Shown: positions 1 to 12,089, counted from the stretch's first letter. The stretch is DNA of 33,690 nt from Pseudomonadota bacterium (GCA_023389175.1 JAEWEW010000276.1:1-33690), one strand, 5' to 3'. Numbers and translations: made by a program. Notes: generated from the sequence alone by a model not told the origin.

Positions 1-1188
1 GTTTGGAAGCGGGTCCAGTACAGCGAGCGGGTGAAGGGCGCGTTCTACAGTGCGGGTTATGCCGGCACCGGCGCATCCGCCAGTGGCTCGATCCGCAACG
101 AGGCGAGCGGCGGCGTATCGGTCAAGCCGATCGCGAACCGTCTCTTCCGCTTCTGGCCGGAAAGCGGGCTCACTGCCTCGCTGGTCGATCCGAACACGGT
201 GGAAGCCGTCTTCACCACCGTGCAGGCGCGACTCATCCGCGACGACGGCTCGGTGGTGGACGATCCGTCGGCGAAGCTGCTGGTCAATACGGCGGCCGAG
301 TGGCGCAACCAGGCGGACTTCGCATCTCTCTACGCGACCGACGTGCCGGCCGCTGCCAGCTTCGCCGGCAACGACCAGATCGGCAACGGCAAGCTGCGGC
401 TGGTCACGGCCCAGTGGCAGGCAATGAACTTCCACTCGGGTAGCGCCGCCCAGGCGGACGCGCTCGGCAGCGGAAGCAAGCCGGCGCTGGCCAACAGCAC
501 GCCGCTGGAGGTGCCGGCCGCCAAACGGATCATCGTGATCGGCGACTCCATCAGCGAGGGCGGGTTCAACTTCGACAGCTACCGCCGCGAGCTGTGGAAC
601 GGGCTGGTGTCCCGCGACGACAAGCCGCTGGTCGACTTCGTCGGCACGCGCCGCGGCGTGACCGCCCAGGGCGGCACCTGCCAGCCGACGGCGCCGTCGA
701 CCAACGTGACCCCGCCGCACCCGGAGTTCGACCTGGATCATCAGGCCTACTGGGGATGGTGTGTCGACACGGTCAACGCCGACCTGCCGGCCCGGCTGGA
801 CACGCTCGTCAACGATGGCCGCCGGCCGGACATCGCGCTGGTGCACCTGGGCACCAACGACATCAACCAGCAGGCCCAGACCGGCGCCAGCATCCGTGGC
901 GAGCTGGATGCACTGATCGGCATCCTCAGGACCAAGAATCCCGCCATCCGCATCATGCTCGCGCGGATCATTCCGTTTGCCGGTGGCGAAGCGCAGGTCA
1001 CGGCGCTCAACGCGGAGATCGCGTCGCTCGCGGCTCAGCGCAATACGTCGGGCTCGCCGGTCACTACCGTCGACCAGAACACCGGCTTCCTCGCCGGCGA
1101 TCGCTACGATGGCTTCCATCCCAACGCGGGCGGCGAGGCCAAGATGGCAGACCGTTGGCTGGAGGCGCTCGCGGCACCGCTGCCCTAG
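1..1188 (+). CDS. SGNH/GDSL-family esterase, 5' end outside window
   Basis: The frame is open from the first base with no start needed, so the gene very probably begins upstream; GTG at 31 is only an internal candidate. The last ~210 residues are an SGNH hydrolase domain: block I GDSISEG (nucleophile Ser), a block II-like Gly in FVGTRRG, block III HLGTND and block V DGFHPN giving the Asp-His pair. The spacing and the tryptophan-rich stretch before block III resemble carbohydrate-esterase-type SGNH enzymes, which usually remove acetyl groups from polysaccharides; that substrate is inference. The ~170 residues before the domain match nothing I recognise and may be a binding or export module. 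The gene ends before a hairpin at 1207 and appears unrelated to carA. Family assignment is firm, substrate is not. Confidence 0.85.
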   Translation, partial: VWKRVQYSERVKGAFYSAGYAGTGASASGSIRNEASGGVSVKPIANRLFRFWPESGLTASLVDPNTVEAVFTTVQARLIRDDGSVVDDPSAKLLVNTAAEWRNQADFASLYATDVPAAASFAGNDQIGNGKLRLVTAQWQAMNFHSGSAAQADALGSGSKPALANSTPLEVPAAKRIIVIGDSISEGGFNFDSYRRELWNGLVSRDDKPLVDFVGTRRGVTAQGGTCQPTAPSTNVTPPHPEFDLDHQAYWGWCVDTVNADLPARLDTLVNDGRRPDIALVHLGTNDINQQAQTGASIRGELDALIGILRTKNPAIRIMLARIIPFAGGEAQVTALNAEIASLAAQRNTSGSPVTTVDQNTGFLAGDRYDGFHPNAGGEAKMADRWLEALAAPLP

Positions 1189-1206
1189 CCGGCTTCGGGG
1201 AGGAGT

Positions 1207-1225
1207 GGAGGGGCCTCGCCCCTCC
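1207..1225. terminator. Perfect 8-bp hairpin after the esterase gene
   Basis: GGAGGGGC (1207-1214) pairs perfectly with GCCCCTCC (1218-1225) across a 3-base loop, 19 bases after the esterase stop. No T-tract follows, so it is not a canonical intrinsic terminator. It may stabilise the 3' end or assist termination before the carA promoter region. Confidence 0.4.
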
Positions 1226-1266
1226 GGGCGGGCAGGGCCGGGTTCCCGGGCCGGGGACCGGCCGTA

Positions 1267-1275
1267 TGGCATAAT
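1267..1275 (+). promoter_or_regulatory. Possible extended -10 promoter element of carAB
   Basis: TGG directly followed by CATAAT forms an extended -10 (TGn plus five of six consensus bases) about 27 bases before the carA ATG. No convincing -35 hexamer is visible at 16-18 bp spacing, which extended -10 promoters can tolerate. The predicted start near 1282 would leave a leader of about 20 bases. Confidence 0.4.
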
Positions 1276-1301
1276 CTCAGGGTTTGCCCGCCTCCCTCAT
1301 C

Positions 1302-2516
1302 ATGCCCAATGTCTTCGCTTCCGCACTGCCTCCCGCGGCGCTCGTCCTTGCCGACGGCACGGTCTTTCACGGGCAGTCGATAGGCGCGCCGGGCATCGCC
1401 GTCGGCGAGGTCGTGTTCAACACGGCCATGACCGGCTACCAGGAGATCCTCACCGACCCCAGCTACTGCCGGCAGATCGTCACGCTGACGTATCCGCAGA
1501 TCGGCAACTACGGCGTCAACGCCGAGGACATGGAGTCGGATCGCGTCCAGGCCGAGGCGCTGGTGGTCAAGGCGCTGCCGGCAATGGTGTCGAGCTGGCG
1601 CAGCGAAGGGTCGCTGCCGGATTTCCTGCGGCGCTGGGACAAGCCGGGAATCGCCGGCATCGACACCCGCAAGCTCACCCGGATCCTGCGCGAGCGCGGC
1701 GCCCAGAACGGCTGCGTGGCGGCGGCCGCGGAGGGCCGGCCGCTCGACATCGAGGCGGCGCTCGCTGCCGCGCGCGGCTTCCCCGGCCTCGCCGGCATGG
1801 ACCTCGCCAAGGTCGTCTCCACCCGCGAACCGTACCAGTGGACCGAAGGTTCCTGGGAGCTCGGCAAGGGGCACCGCACCGCCGACGAGATCGCGAGCCT
1901 GCTGAAACAGGCCGATGCGAAGTCGCCCGGCAGCAGGGGCGGGTTCCATGTCGTTGCCTTCGACTATGGCGTCAAGTGGAACATCCTTCGGCTGCTGGCG
2001 GACCGCGGCTGCCGGCTGACGGTGCTGCCTGCGACCGCCTCGGCCAGCGAGGCGCTCGCGCACGAGCCCGACGGCATCTTCCTTGCCAACGGGCCGGGTG
2101 ATCCTCAGCCCTGCGAATACGCGATCAAGGCAACGCGAGAGCTGGTGGAGCGCGGCATCCCCACCTTCGGCATCTGCCTCGGGCACCAGATCCTCGGCCT
2201 CGCCGCCGATGCGGTCACCACCAAGATGAAGTTCGGCCATCACGGCGCCAACCATCCGGTGAAGGATCTGGACACCGGGCAGGTGATGATCACCAGCCAG
2301 AACCACGGCTTCGCGGTCGACCCGGACAGCCTGCCTTCCAACCTGCGCGTGACCCATGTTTCGCTGTTCGACGGCTCCATCCAGGGCCTCGCCCGGACGG
2401 ACCGGCCGGCGTTCTGCTTCCAGGGCCATCCCGAGGCGAGCCCGGGGCCGCATGACATCCAGTGCCTTTTCGACCGGTTCATGGACCTGATGGCCGATCC
2501 TCGCGGACGCCACTGA
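1302..2516 (+). CDS. carA: Carbamoyl-phosphate synthase small (glutaminase) subunit
   Basis: CarA hydrolyses glutamine and channels ammonia to CarB for carbamoyl phosphate, the precursor of pyrimidines and arginine. The 404-residue product has the CPSase small-chain N-terminal domain (FNTAMTGYQEILTDPSY, GIDTRKLTR) and a C-terminal class I glutamine amidotransferase domain. The nucleophile is Cys292 in FGICLGHQ and the His-Glu pair is His376/Glu378 in QGHPEAS. I chose ATG 1302; a TTG at 1284 in the same frame adds six residues. Neither has a purine-rich ribosome binding site, because the leader is pyrimidine-rich. carB starts one base after the carA stop, so the two are co-translated. Length is slightly above the E. 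coli protein. Confidence 0.97.
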   Translation: MPNVFASALPPAALVLADGTVFHGQSIGAPGIAVGEVVFNTAMTGYQEILTDPSYCRQIVTLTYPQIGNYGVNAEDMESDRVQAEALVVKALPAMVSSWRSEGSLPDFLRRWDKPGIAGIDTRKLTRILRERGAQNGCVAAAAEGRPLDIEAALAAARGFPGLAGMDLAKVVSTREPYQWTEGSWELGKGHRTADEIASLLKQADAKSPGSRGGFHVVAFDYGVKWNILRLLADRGCRLTVLPATASASEALAHEPDGIFLANGPGDPQPCEYAIKATRELVERGIPTFGICLGHQILGLAADAVTTKMKFGHHGANHPVKDLDTGQVMITSQNHGFAVDPDSLPSNLRVTHVSLFDGSIQGLARTDRPAFCFQGHPEASPGPHDIQCLFDRFMDLMADPRGRH

Positions 2517-2517
2517 C

Positions 2518-5823
<3,306 letters not shown>

Positions 5824-5843
5824 GCCCCCGCGCGAGGCCCGGC

Positions 5844-6620
5844 TTGCTCGAACTCACCCGGGTCGTCAAGACCTTCGGCGCCCTGCGCGCCGTCGACGGG
5901 GTCAGCCTGCGGTTGCGCCAGGGTGCCATCACCGGGCTGATCGGCCCGAACGGCGCCGGCAAGACGACGCTCTTCAACACCATCGCCGGCGCGATGCGAC
6001 CCGACAGCGGCGAGATCCGCCTGGACGGCCGCCGCATCGACGGCCTGCGGCCGGACCAGGTGTTCCACTGCGGCATCGGCCGCACCTTCCAGATACCGCG
6101 GCCGCTCGGCAGCCTGACGGTGCTGGAGAACCTGATGCTGGTGCCGGCCGGCCAGAGCGGTGAGCGGTTCTGGAACACCTGGCTGCGCCGCGGCCGCATC
6201 CGGCAGGAGGAGGCGGTGCACCGCGAGAAGGCGCTCGAGGTGGCCGACTTCGTCGGGCTGGCCCGACTCGCCGACGAACCCGCGCGAGCGCTCTCCGGTG
6301 GCCAGCAGAAGCTGCTCGAGCTCGCCCGGGTGCTGATGGTGGATCCCGCCATCATCCTGCTGGACGAGCCGGCGGCCGGCGTGAACCCGGTGCTGCTCGA
6401 GTCGCTGGTGGAACGCATCCGGCTGCTGCACCGGCGCGGCGTCACGTTCCTGGTCATCGAGCACAACATGGACCTGGTGATGCATCTCTGCGACCCGGTG
6501 GTCGTGATGGCGCAGGGTCAGGTGGTGATGGAGGGCTCTCCGCAGGCGGTGCGGGCCGACTCACGGGTGATCGACGCCTACCTCGGCGCCGATGCCGACG
6601 TCGCCGGGGCGGTCGGGTGA
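5844..6620 (+). CDS. livG: Branched-chain amino-acid-type ABC importer ATPase, LivG-like
   Basis: This is one of two cytoplasmic ATPases that power a HAAT-family importer (branched-chain amino acids, amides or urea). The 258-residue protein has Walker A GPNGAGKTT, the Q-loop region GRTFQIPRP, signature LSGGQQ, Walker B IILLDEPAAG and switch His in VIEHNMDLV; EHNMD and the GRTFQ motif are typical of LivG. The start is a TTG at 5844, 20 bases after the carB stop; no better ATG or GTG precedes the conserved LELTRVVKTFG start. The 3' end overlaps a possible GTG start of the next gene. The transported compound cannot be inferred from an ATPase. The symbol indicates family, not proven leucine transport. 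Confidence 0.9.
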   Translation: MLELTRVVKTFGALRAVDGVSLRLRQGAITGLIGPNGAGKTTLFNTIAGAMRPDSGEIRLDGRRIDGLRPDQVFHCGIGRTFQIPRPLGSLTVLENLMLVPAGQSGERFWNTWLRRGRIRQEEAVHREKALEVADFVGLARLADEPARALSGGQQKLLELARVLMVDPAIILLDEPAAGVNPVLLESLVERIRLLHRRGVTFLVIEHNMDLVMHLCDPVVVMAQGQVVMEGSPQAVRADSRVIDAYLGADADVAGAVG

Positions 6621-6652
6621 GCCGTCGGGTGAGCGGTCGCGAGGGGGAGACG

Positions 6653-7387
6653 GTGAGCGCCGATGCGGCGCTGCTTCGCGTGGAAGGTGTGGTCGCCGGC
6701 TACCACCGGGACCTGCCGATCGTGCACGGCGCGGACCTCGAGGTCACGGCCGGCGAGGTCCTGGTGCTGCTCGGCCCGAACGGTGCCGGGAAGTCGACGC
6801 TGGTCAAGGCGGTGGCCGGCGTGGTGGCGGTCTTCGACGGGCGCATTGGCTTCGAAGGAAGGGAGATCGCCAACCTGGCGCCGCACCGGATCACCGCGAG
6901 CGGCATCGCCTTCGTGCCGCAGACCGGCAACGTGTTCACCACGCTGTCCGTGGAGGACAACCTGCGCGTCGGCGGGCACCTGCTGCGGGAGGACCTCGCG
7001 CCGCGGCTCGCGGCGGCCTACCAGCGCTTCCCCGACCTCGCGCGGCACCGTCGCGCGCCGGGCCGCGCGCTCTCCGGCGGTCAACGGCAGATGCTTGCGA
7101 TCGCCCGCGCGCTGATGACTGCGCCGCGCCTGCTGCTGCTCGACGAGCCGAGCGCCGGCCTCTCGCCGCGGATGGTGAAGGACGTGTTCGACCACGTGCG
7201 GCGCATCGCCGACAGCGGCATCGGCGTGCTCATGGTGGAGCAGAACGTGCGTGCGGGCCTTCGCATCGCCGACCGTGGGCTCGTGCTGGTGAACGGTCGC
7301 ATCGCCCACTCGGGCAGCGCCGGGTCGCTGCGCGACGATCCGGCGGTGGCGCAGCTCTATCTCGGCAAGTTCGCGGTGGCGCCATGA
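6653..7387 (+). CDS. livF: Branched-chain amino-acid-type ABC importer ATPase, LivF-like
   Basis: This is the second ATPase of the importer. The 244-residue product has Walker A GPNGAGKST, signature LSGGQRQ, Walker B LLLLDEPSAG and the LivF-type VEQNVRAGL switch region. I chose GTG 6653 because GAGGGGGAGA lies just upstream at good spacing and the conserved LLRVEGVVAGY follows. A GTG at 6617 that overlaps the livG stop would add 12 arginine- and glycine-rich residues and is less likely. The stop overlaps the livH start (ATGA at 7384-7387), so translation is probably coupled. Confidence 0.9.
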   Translation: MSADAALLRVEGVVAGYHRDLPIVHGADLEVTAGEVLVLLGPNGAGKSTLVKAVAGVVAVFDGRIGFEGREIANLAPHRITASGIAFVPQTGNVFTTLSVEDNLRVGGHLLREDLAPRLAAAYQRFPDLARHRRAPGRALSGGQRQMLAIARALMTAPRLLLLDEPSAGLSPRMVKDVFDHVRRIADSGIGVLMVEQNVRAGLRIADRGLVLVNGRIAHSGSAGSLRDDPAVAQLYLGKFAVAP

Positions 7388-8307
7388 TCTGGCAGGCGCT
7401 GGTCGACGGCGTGCTGAGCGGCGCGATCGTGGCCCTGGGGGCGATCGGCGTGACCTTCAGCCTCGCCATCCTCAGGTTTGCCAATTTCTCCCACGGCGAC
7501 CTGCTCGCCGTGGGTGCGTATGCGGCGCTCTTCCTGCTGGCGATCGCGGTGGGGAGCGGCGGACCGGGGGAAGGCCTGGCCGCGCCGATCGGGCCGTTCT
7601 CCTTCGGCTGGGCGTTGCCGCTCGCGCTCGCCTTCGCGATCGTGGTCGTGGTCCTGGTCGCGCTCTCGCTGGACCGCCTGGTGTACCGGCGCCTGCGTCG
7701 CCGCGGCGCCGATCCGCTCACCCTCGTCTTCGCCTCGTTCGGCCTCGCCCTGGTGCTGCGCAACCTGATCCTGCTCTTCTTCGGACCCGACCCGTACCAG
7801 TACAGCACGGAGATCCAGATGGCGGTGCGGCTGCCGGGCGGCGTGCTGGTGATGCCGGACCAGATCCTGGTGTTCGTGATCACGCTGCTGGTGCTGGTGG
7901 TGCTGTGGGCGTTCCTGCGCTTCACCCGGCACGGGGTCGCGATGCGGTCGGTGGCGGAAAACCCGGTGCTCGCCGGAATCGCCGGCGTCGACATCATCGC
8001 GACCATCCGGCTCACCTGGGCGGTGTCGGCCGCGCTCGCCGCGCTGGCCGGGGTCTTCTACGGCGTGACGGTCCAGGTGCGCCCGGAGATGGGCATCAAC
8101 CTGCTGCTGCCGCTGTTCACCGCAGCCATCCTGGGCGGTGTCGGCAGTGTCGGCGGGGCGGTGGCCGGAGCGCTGCTGATCAGCCTCTGCGAGAACCTCG
8201 CGGCGCTGGTGATCCCCGGCACGTACAAGCCGATGGTGCCCTTCGTGCTGCTGCTGCTGGTGCTGTTCTTCAGGCCGGCCGGCTTGTTCGCGCCCGGGCG
8301 CCACTGA
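7384..8307 (+). CDS. livH: ABC importer inner-membrane permease, LivH-like
   Basis: This is one half of the transmembrane channel of the HAAT importer. The 307-residue protein is hydrophobic throughout, with about eight predicted membrane spans. It carries the family start QALVDGVLSGAIVALGAIG and the cytoplasmic-loop region RHGVAMRSVAENPVLAGIAGVD that contacts the ATPase. The ATG overlaps the livF stop, and the stop is one base before the livM start. An insert near residues 55-68, rich in Gly and Pro, lies between the first spans. Assignment to the LivH family is firm; the substrate is not known. Confidence 0.9.
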   Translation: MIWQALVDGVLSGAIVALGAIGVTFSLAILRFANFSHGDLLAVGAYAALFLLAIAVGSGGPGEGLAAPIGPFSFGWALPLALAFAIVVVVLVALSLDRLVYRRLRRRGADPLTLVFASFGLALVLRNLILLFFGPDPYQYSTEIQMAVRLPGGVLVMPDQILVFVITLLVLVVLWAFLRFTRHGVAMRSVAENPVLAGIAGVDIIATIRLTWAVSAALAALAGVFYGVTVQVRPEMGINLLLPLFTAAILGGVGSVGGAVAGALLISLCENLAALVIPGTYKPMVPFVLLLLVLFFRPAGLFAPGRH

Positions 8308-8308
8308 C

Positions 8309-9253
8309 ATGCTGTCCTACCTGGAGTACTTCGCCACCGTCGCGACGATCCTGTCGATCGCGACGCTCGGGCTCAACCTCCAGTGGGGCGTGTCGGGCCA
8401 GTTCAATGCCGGGGTGGTCGGCTTCGTGGCGGTGGGTGGCTACTCGCTCGCCATACTGACCATGCCGGCAAGTGCCGGACTGCTGGTGCGGCTGGAGTGG
8501 CCGTTCGCCGTTGCGACTGCCGGCAGCCTGCTCGCCACCGCGCTGGTCGCGATGCTGGTCGGGCTCGCCACCTTGCGCCTGCGCAGCGACTACCTGGCGA
8601 TCGCGACCTTCGGCATCGCCACCTCGATCCAGCTGCTAGCGAACAACCTCGAGCCGCTCACCGGTGGCTCGCGCGGGCTGGTGGGCATCCCGCGGCCGTT
8701 CGAATCGCTCGGACCCTCCGGGTTCGGCCACGGCTACCTGGCGATGGTCATCGCGGTGCTCGCGGTCGTCGTGGGCGGGCTGCAGGCGCTGCTGCACTCG
8801 CCTTGGGGGCGGGTGCTGCGCGCGCTGCGCGACGACGAGGCGGCCTGCGCCGCGCTCGGCAAGAACGTGGTGCGCTTCCGGTTGACCGCCTTCGTGCTGG
8901 GCGCGATGCTGATGGGCCTGTCCGGCGCCCTCTATGCGGGCTACGTGGGCACCACCAGCCCGACCGAGTTCCTGCCGATCATGACCTTCCAGATCTGGGC
9001 CATGCTGATCGTGGGCGGCAGCGGCAGCAACTACGGCGCGGTGGTCGGCACCTTCGTCGTCTGGGGGCTGTGGACTTTCTCCGGCGCCCTGATCGTCTCG
9101 GTGCTGCCGCCGCAATACCAGGCACAGGGCGGGGCCGTCCAGGCGATACTGGTCGGTCTGCTGCTGGTGCTCACGCTGCTGCTGCGCCCGGGCGGTATTC
9201 TCGGGGAAACGCCGGGACGCAAACCGGGTCGTTCCAAACCATCAGGGAGATAG
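8309..9253 (+). CDS. livM: ABC importer inner-membrane permease, LivM-like
   Basis: This is the second permease of the importer. The 314-residue protein has multiple membrane spans, the LivM motifs LNLQWGVSGQFNAGVVGFVAVGGY near the start (shown as two overlapping family blocks), RLRSDYLAIATFGIA and the loop GRVLRALRDDEAACAALGKN, which is the ATPase-contacting EAA-like region. It starts one base after livH. Its stop lies two bases before the start of the binding-protein gene, whose ribosome binding site sits inside the livM end. The C-terminus is basic and probably cytoplasmic. Confidence 0.9.
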   Translation: MLSYLEYFATVATILSIATLGLNLQWGVSGQFNAGVVGFVAVGGYSLAILTMPASAGLLVRLEWPFAVATAGSLLATALVAMLVGLATLRLRSDYLAIATFGIATSIQLLANNLEPLTGGSRGLVGIPRPFESLGPSGFGHGYLAMVIAVLAVVVGGLQALLHSPWGRVLRALRDDEAACAALGKNVVRFRLTAFVLGAMLMGLSGALYAGYVGTTSPTEFLPIMTFQIWAMLIVGGSGSNYGAVVGTFVVWGLWTFSGALIVSVLPPQYQAQGGAVQAILVGLLLVLTLLLRPGGILGETPGRKPGRSKPSGR

Positions 9254-9255
9254 AC

Positions 9256-10524
9256 ATGGTCGTGCTTGGAAGGTTCATCGGGGCGGTGGTGCTGGTCGGC
9301 GGCGGGTTGGCCGCGACCCCGGCGCTCGCGCAGGGCGACTGCCCGAAGCTCGGCGGCATCATCGCGCAGACCGGCGCGCAGGGCGCCGTCGGCAAGGTCA
9401 TCGCCGACGCCGGGCGGCTCGCGGTGGATCATGTCAACAAGGCCGGGGGCGTCAAGGGATGCCAGGTCGAGTTCGTGATCCGCGACGACACCAGCCAGCC
9501 TTCGGTCGGCCTCGACGCGGCCCGCTACCTGGTGGATGTCCAGAAGGTCTCGGCGCTGGTCGGTCTGGTCGGCAGCGGCACCGCGCTCGCGGTGGTGAAC
9601 TCGGTGTCTGCGCCCAGGCAGGTGCCGACCGTCGCCTGCTGCGCGGTGACGCCGGCGCTCACGAAGATGGCCGAGGAGGGCAAGACCGGCGGCTACTTCT
9701 TCCGCACGATTCCCACCGCGCGCACGACGGCGCTCGCGCATGCCCAGGCGGTCAAGGACAAGGGCTACAAGAAGACCGTCATCATGTACATCAACAACGA
9801 CTTCGGCACCGGCGTGGCGCCCGATGCGAAGAAGGCGATCGAGAAGCTGGGCGGGAACGTGGCCGGCATGATCGCGTACAACGAGAACCAGCCTTCCTAC
9901 CGGTCCGACGTCTCCAAGGCGCTGGCACTGGAGCCGGACTCGCTGGTGCTGGTAGGGCTCTCCCAGGACGCGACGGTCGTGCTGCGCGAATGGTTCTCGC
10001 TCGGCGGCGGGCCGAACGTGGTGCTGCACAACACCATGCGCTCGATGGACATCATCAAGGGCGTCGGCGAACGATTCCTGCGCAACGCGGTGGGCATCGA
10101 CAACGGCCAGGCCTCCGGCCCGGGCGTGGATGGGTTCAACCAGTCGTTCCAGGCGGCCTACAACCGGCCCCCGGTCGGGCCGGGCCTGCACACGATGTAC
10201 GATGCGGCCGCGGTGACGCTGCTCGCCATGCAGGCTGCCCCCCGCCTTGAAGGGCCGGCGATCCGGGATGCGCTGCGCGCCGTCCAGGACCCCGACGGGA
10301 TGGTGGTCGGAACGGGCGTCGAGGAGTTCCGCAAGGGCCTGAAGGCGCTTGCCGAGGGCAGGAAGATCCGCTACGTCGGGGCGACCGGTCCGTTCCGCTT
10401 CGATCGCAACGGCGACGTGAGCGGCCCCATGATCATCTGGAAAGTCTCCGACGGTGCGATCGTGACCGAGAAGACGATCTCGCTCGACGAGATGAACGCG
10501 CTGGAAGCGCAGGTAGGGCTATGA
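9256..10524 (+). CDS. Periplasmic substrate-binding protein of the HAAT importer
   Basis: This protein captures the solute in the periplasm for the LivHM channel. The 422-residue product has a classical signal peptide with probable cleavage after ALA at residue 25 (TPALA-QGDC), followed by a Peripla_BP_6 (LivJ/LivK-like) fold: PKLGGIIAQTGAQG, the segment on loss of VNKAGGVKGC, and the YNENQPSYRSDV region. ATG 9256 has GGGAGA upstream, within the livM end. The stop overlaps the aldo/keto reductase start. Ligands of this family include branched-chain amino acids, amides, urea and aromatic acids; the sequence alone does not decide. Placement last among the transporter genes and next to enzymes suggests it feeds the pathway encoded downstream. 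Confidence 0.88.
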   Translation: MVVLGRFIGAVVLVGGGLAATPALAQGDCPKLGGIIAQTGAQGAVGKVIADAGRLAVDHVNKAGGVKGCQVEFVIRDDTSQPSVGLDAARYLVDVQKVSALVGLVGSGTALAVVNSVSAPRQVPTVACCAVTPALTKMAEEGKTGGYFFRTIPTARTTALAHAQAVKDKGYKKTVIMYINNDFGTGVAPDAKKAIEKLGGNVAGMIAYNENQPSYRSDVSKALALEPDSLVLVGLSQDATVVLREWFSLGGGPNVVLHNTMRSMDIIKGVGERFLRNAVGIDNGQASGPGVDGFNQSFQAAYNRPPVGPGLHTMYDAAAVTLLAMQAAPRLEGPAIRDALRAVQDPDGMVVGTGVEEFRKGLKALAEGRKIRYVGATGPFRFDRNGDVSGPMIIWKVSDGAIVTEKTISLDEMNALEAQVGL

Positions 10525-11612
10525 TCGAGACCGTCACGCTGGCACCCGGGTACACCATTTCGCGCGTTGCCAAGGGCAACTGGCAGCTCTCCGCCAAGCA
10601 CGGCGCGCCGTACTCGCAGGACGACGCGATCGAGGACATGCGCCGCTTCGTCGAGGCCGGCATCAACGCGTTCGACTGCGCGGACCACTATGTCGGCGTG
10701 GAGGACCTGATCGGCGCCTTCCGCCGGCGCCATCCCGGGCTCGCCCGGCAGCTCCGGGTTTCCACCAAGTACACGCCGGACCTCGGCCTGCTGCCCAGTC
10801 TGTCCCGGAAGGACGTGGCCGACGCGGTCGACACGTCGCTGCGCCGGCTCGGCGTCGAGCGGCTGGATCTCGTCCAGTTCCATTGGTGGGACTACGAAGT
10901 GCCGGGCTGCGTGCAGGCCATGCTGTGGCTGCAGGACCTGCAGCGGGCGGGCAAGATCGCGCACATCGGCACCACCAATTTCAACGTGCCGCGGCTTGCG
11001 GAAATCGTCGAGGCCGGCGTGACGCTGCTCACCAACCAGTTGCAGTATTCGCTCATGGACCTGCGCCCGGAGAACGGCATGGCGGATTTCTGCCGTGAGC
11101 ATGGCATCGGGCTCCTCTGCTACGGCACCATTGCCGGCGGGTTCCTCTCGGACCGCTGGCTGGGCCAGCCGGACCCGACGCCGCCGTACGCCAACCGCTC
11201 GCTGATCAAGTACCGGCTGATCATCGAGGAGTTCGGCGGCTGGGATGCGTTCCAGGTGCTGCTCGAGGCGGTCGACGGCATCGCGCGCAAGCACGGCAGC
11301 AGCATTGCCGCCGTGGCCGCGCGCTACGTGCTGGACAAGCCGCAGGTGGCCGCCGCCCTGGTGGGCGCCCGCGACGCCCGGCATCTCGACGAGACCATGG
11401 CGATCTTTCGGCTGAAGCTCGATGCCGAGGACACGGCCCGGCTCGATGCCATCGCGCGTGCTGCGCCCGGGCCACGCGGCGACTGCTACGACCTCGAGCG
11501 GGACAAGGACAGCATCCACGCGAGGATCATGCACATGAACCAGAACACGGGCGGCGCGCCTGCCCACATCGACATGGCGCCGGACATCGCGACCCTGCGC
11601 CGGCCCCACTGA
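10521..11612 (+). CDS. Aldo/keto reductase
   Basis: This is a predicted cytosolic NAD(P)H-dependent oxidoreductase of the AKR (TIM-barrel) superfamily. The 363-residue product carries the catalytic tetrad: Asp52 and Tyr57 in FDCADHYVG, Lys83 in VSTKY and His121 in LVQFHWW. GTTNFNV and SNLQY-like NQLQYSLMD follow, and the C-terminal part has the cofactor-binding VGARDARHL. It is longer than a typical ~320-residue AKR owing to a C-terminal tail of ~40 residues rich in His and Met. The start overlaps the binding-protein stop (ATGA). It probably acts on a carbonyl or alcohol derived from the imported solute, which is inference. Confidence 0.88.
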   Translation: MIETVTLAPGYTISRVAKGNWQLSAKHGAPYSQDDAIEDMRRFVEAGINAFDCADHYVGVEDLIGAFRRRHPGLARQLRVSTKYTPDLGLLPSLSRKDVADAVDTSLRRLGVERLDLVQFHWWDYEVPGCVQAMLWLQDLQRAGKIAHIGTTNFNVPRLAEIVEAGVTLLTNQLQYSLMDLRPENGMADFCREHGIGLLCYGTIAGGFLSDRWLGQPDPTPPYANRSLIKYRLIIEEFGGWDAFQVLLEAVDGIARKHGSSIAAVAARYVLDKPQVAAALVGARDARHLDETMAIFRLKLDAEDTARLDAIARAAPGPRGDCYDLERDKDSIHARIMHMNQNTGGAPAHIDMAPDIATLRRPH

Positions 11613-11626
11613 ACGAGGACCACCCG

Positions 11627-12082
11627 ATGAGCGAACCCGATCCCGGCAAGCGTGCCGCACCGGATGCCCGACCGGATGCCCGACCGGATGCCGCCGTGCC
11701 GTCCCCTGGCGAGGATGCTGCCCGGTCGAATGCGGACGCCGGCGAGTTCGAGCTCTACGACCTGCGGGTGGAGGTGGTGGAATCCGGCCGGCCGTTCGTG
11801 ATGCATGCGAAGAAGGGCGACTGGTTCGAGGTCGTCGGCGGCCGCGTGATCTTCCCGAAGGACAACCCGAGCTTCTCGCTCTACGGCCTACTCGCGGTGC
11901 TGCCCTTCATCCCGGCCAAGCAGCGCCCCACCCATCCCAACGACTGGATGACCACCGACAGCGTCATCGCGAGCACCGATCCGGCCTGCGGCGCGCAGTT
12001 CAAGATCACGCGCCTTGCGCGCCGCACGCTGCGGCACGGCGACTTCAGCGTGCTGCCGCTGGATGGCGCCGGCAAGGACTGA
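11627..12082 (+). CDS. TIGR04076-family small protein
   Basis: This 151-residue protein has no known function. Residues ~45-140 match my memory of the TIGR04076 family: YDLRVEVVE, then GDWFEVVGGRVIFP, FSLYGLLAVLPFIPAKQR, NDWMTTDSVIAS and DPACGAQFKI. The family often sits beside aldo/keto reductases and other oxidoreductases, as here. The N-terminal ~40 residues are low complexity and contain a Pro-Asp-Ala-Arg repeat encoded by a 12-base tandem repeat. ATG 11627 has GAGGA seven bases upstream. It lies 14 bases after the reductase and 7 bases before the next gene, so it belongs to the same transcription unit. Confidence 0.75.
   Translation: MSEPDPGKRAAPDARPDARPDAAVPSPGEDAARSNADAGEFELYDLRVEVVESGRPFVMHAKKGDWFEVVGGRVIFPKDNPSFSLYGLLAVLPFIPAKQRPTHPNDWMTTDSVIASTDPACGAQFKITRLARRTLRHGDFSVLPLDGAGKD
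11657..11692 (+). repeat. Three 12-base tandem repeats within the TIGR04076 gene
   Basis: Three adjacent copies of a 12-base unit (consensus CGACCGGATGCC; the first copy differs at its first two bases) encode Pro-Asp-Ala-Arg repeats in the disordered N-terminus. The unit is a multiple of three, so copy-number change would keep the frame. Confidence 0.8.
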
Positions 12083-12089
12083 GGAAGCC

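Noticed and set aside
1226..1301. Possible riboswitch or pyrimidine attenuator before carA
   Set aside because: The predicted leader is only about 20 bases and no aptamer-like structure or leader peptide with terminator is visible.
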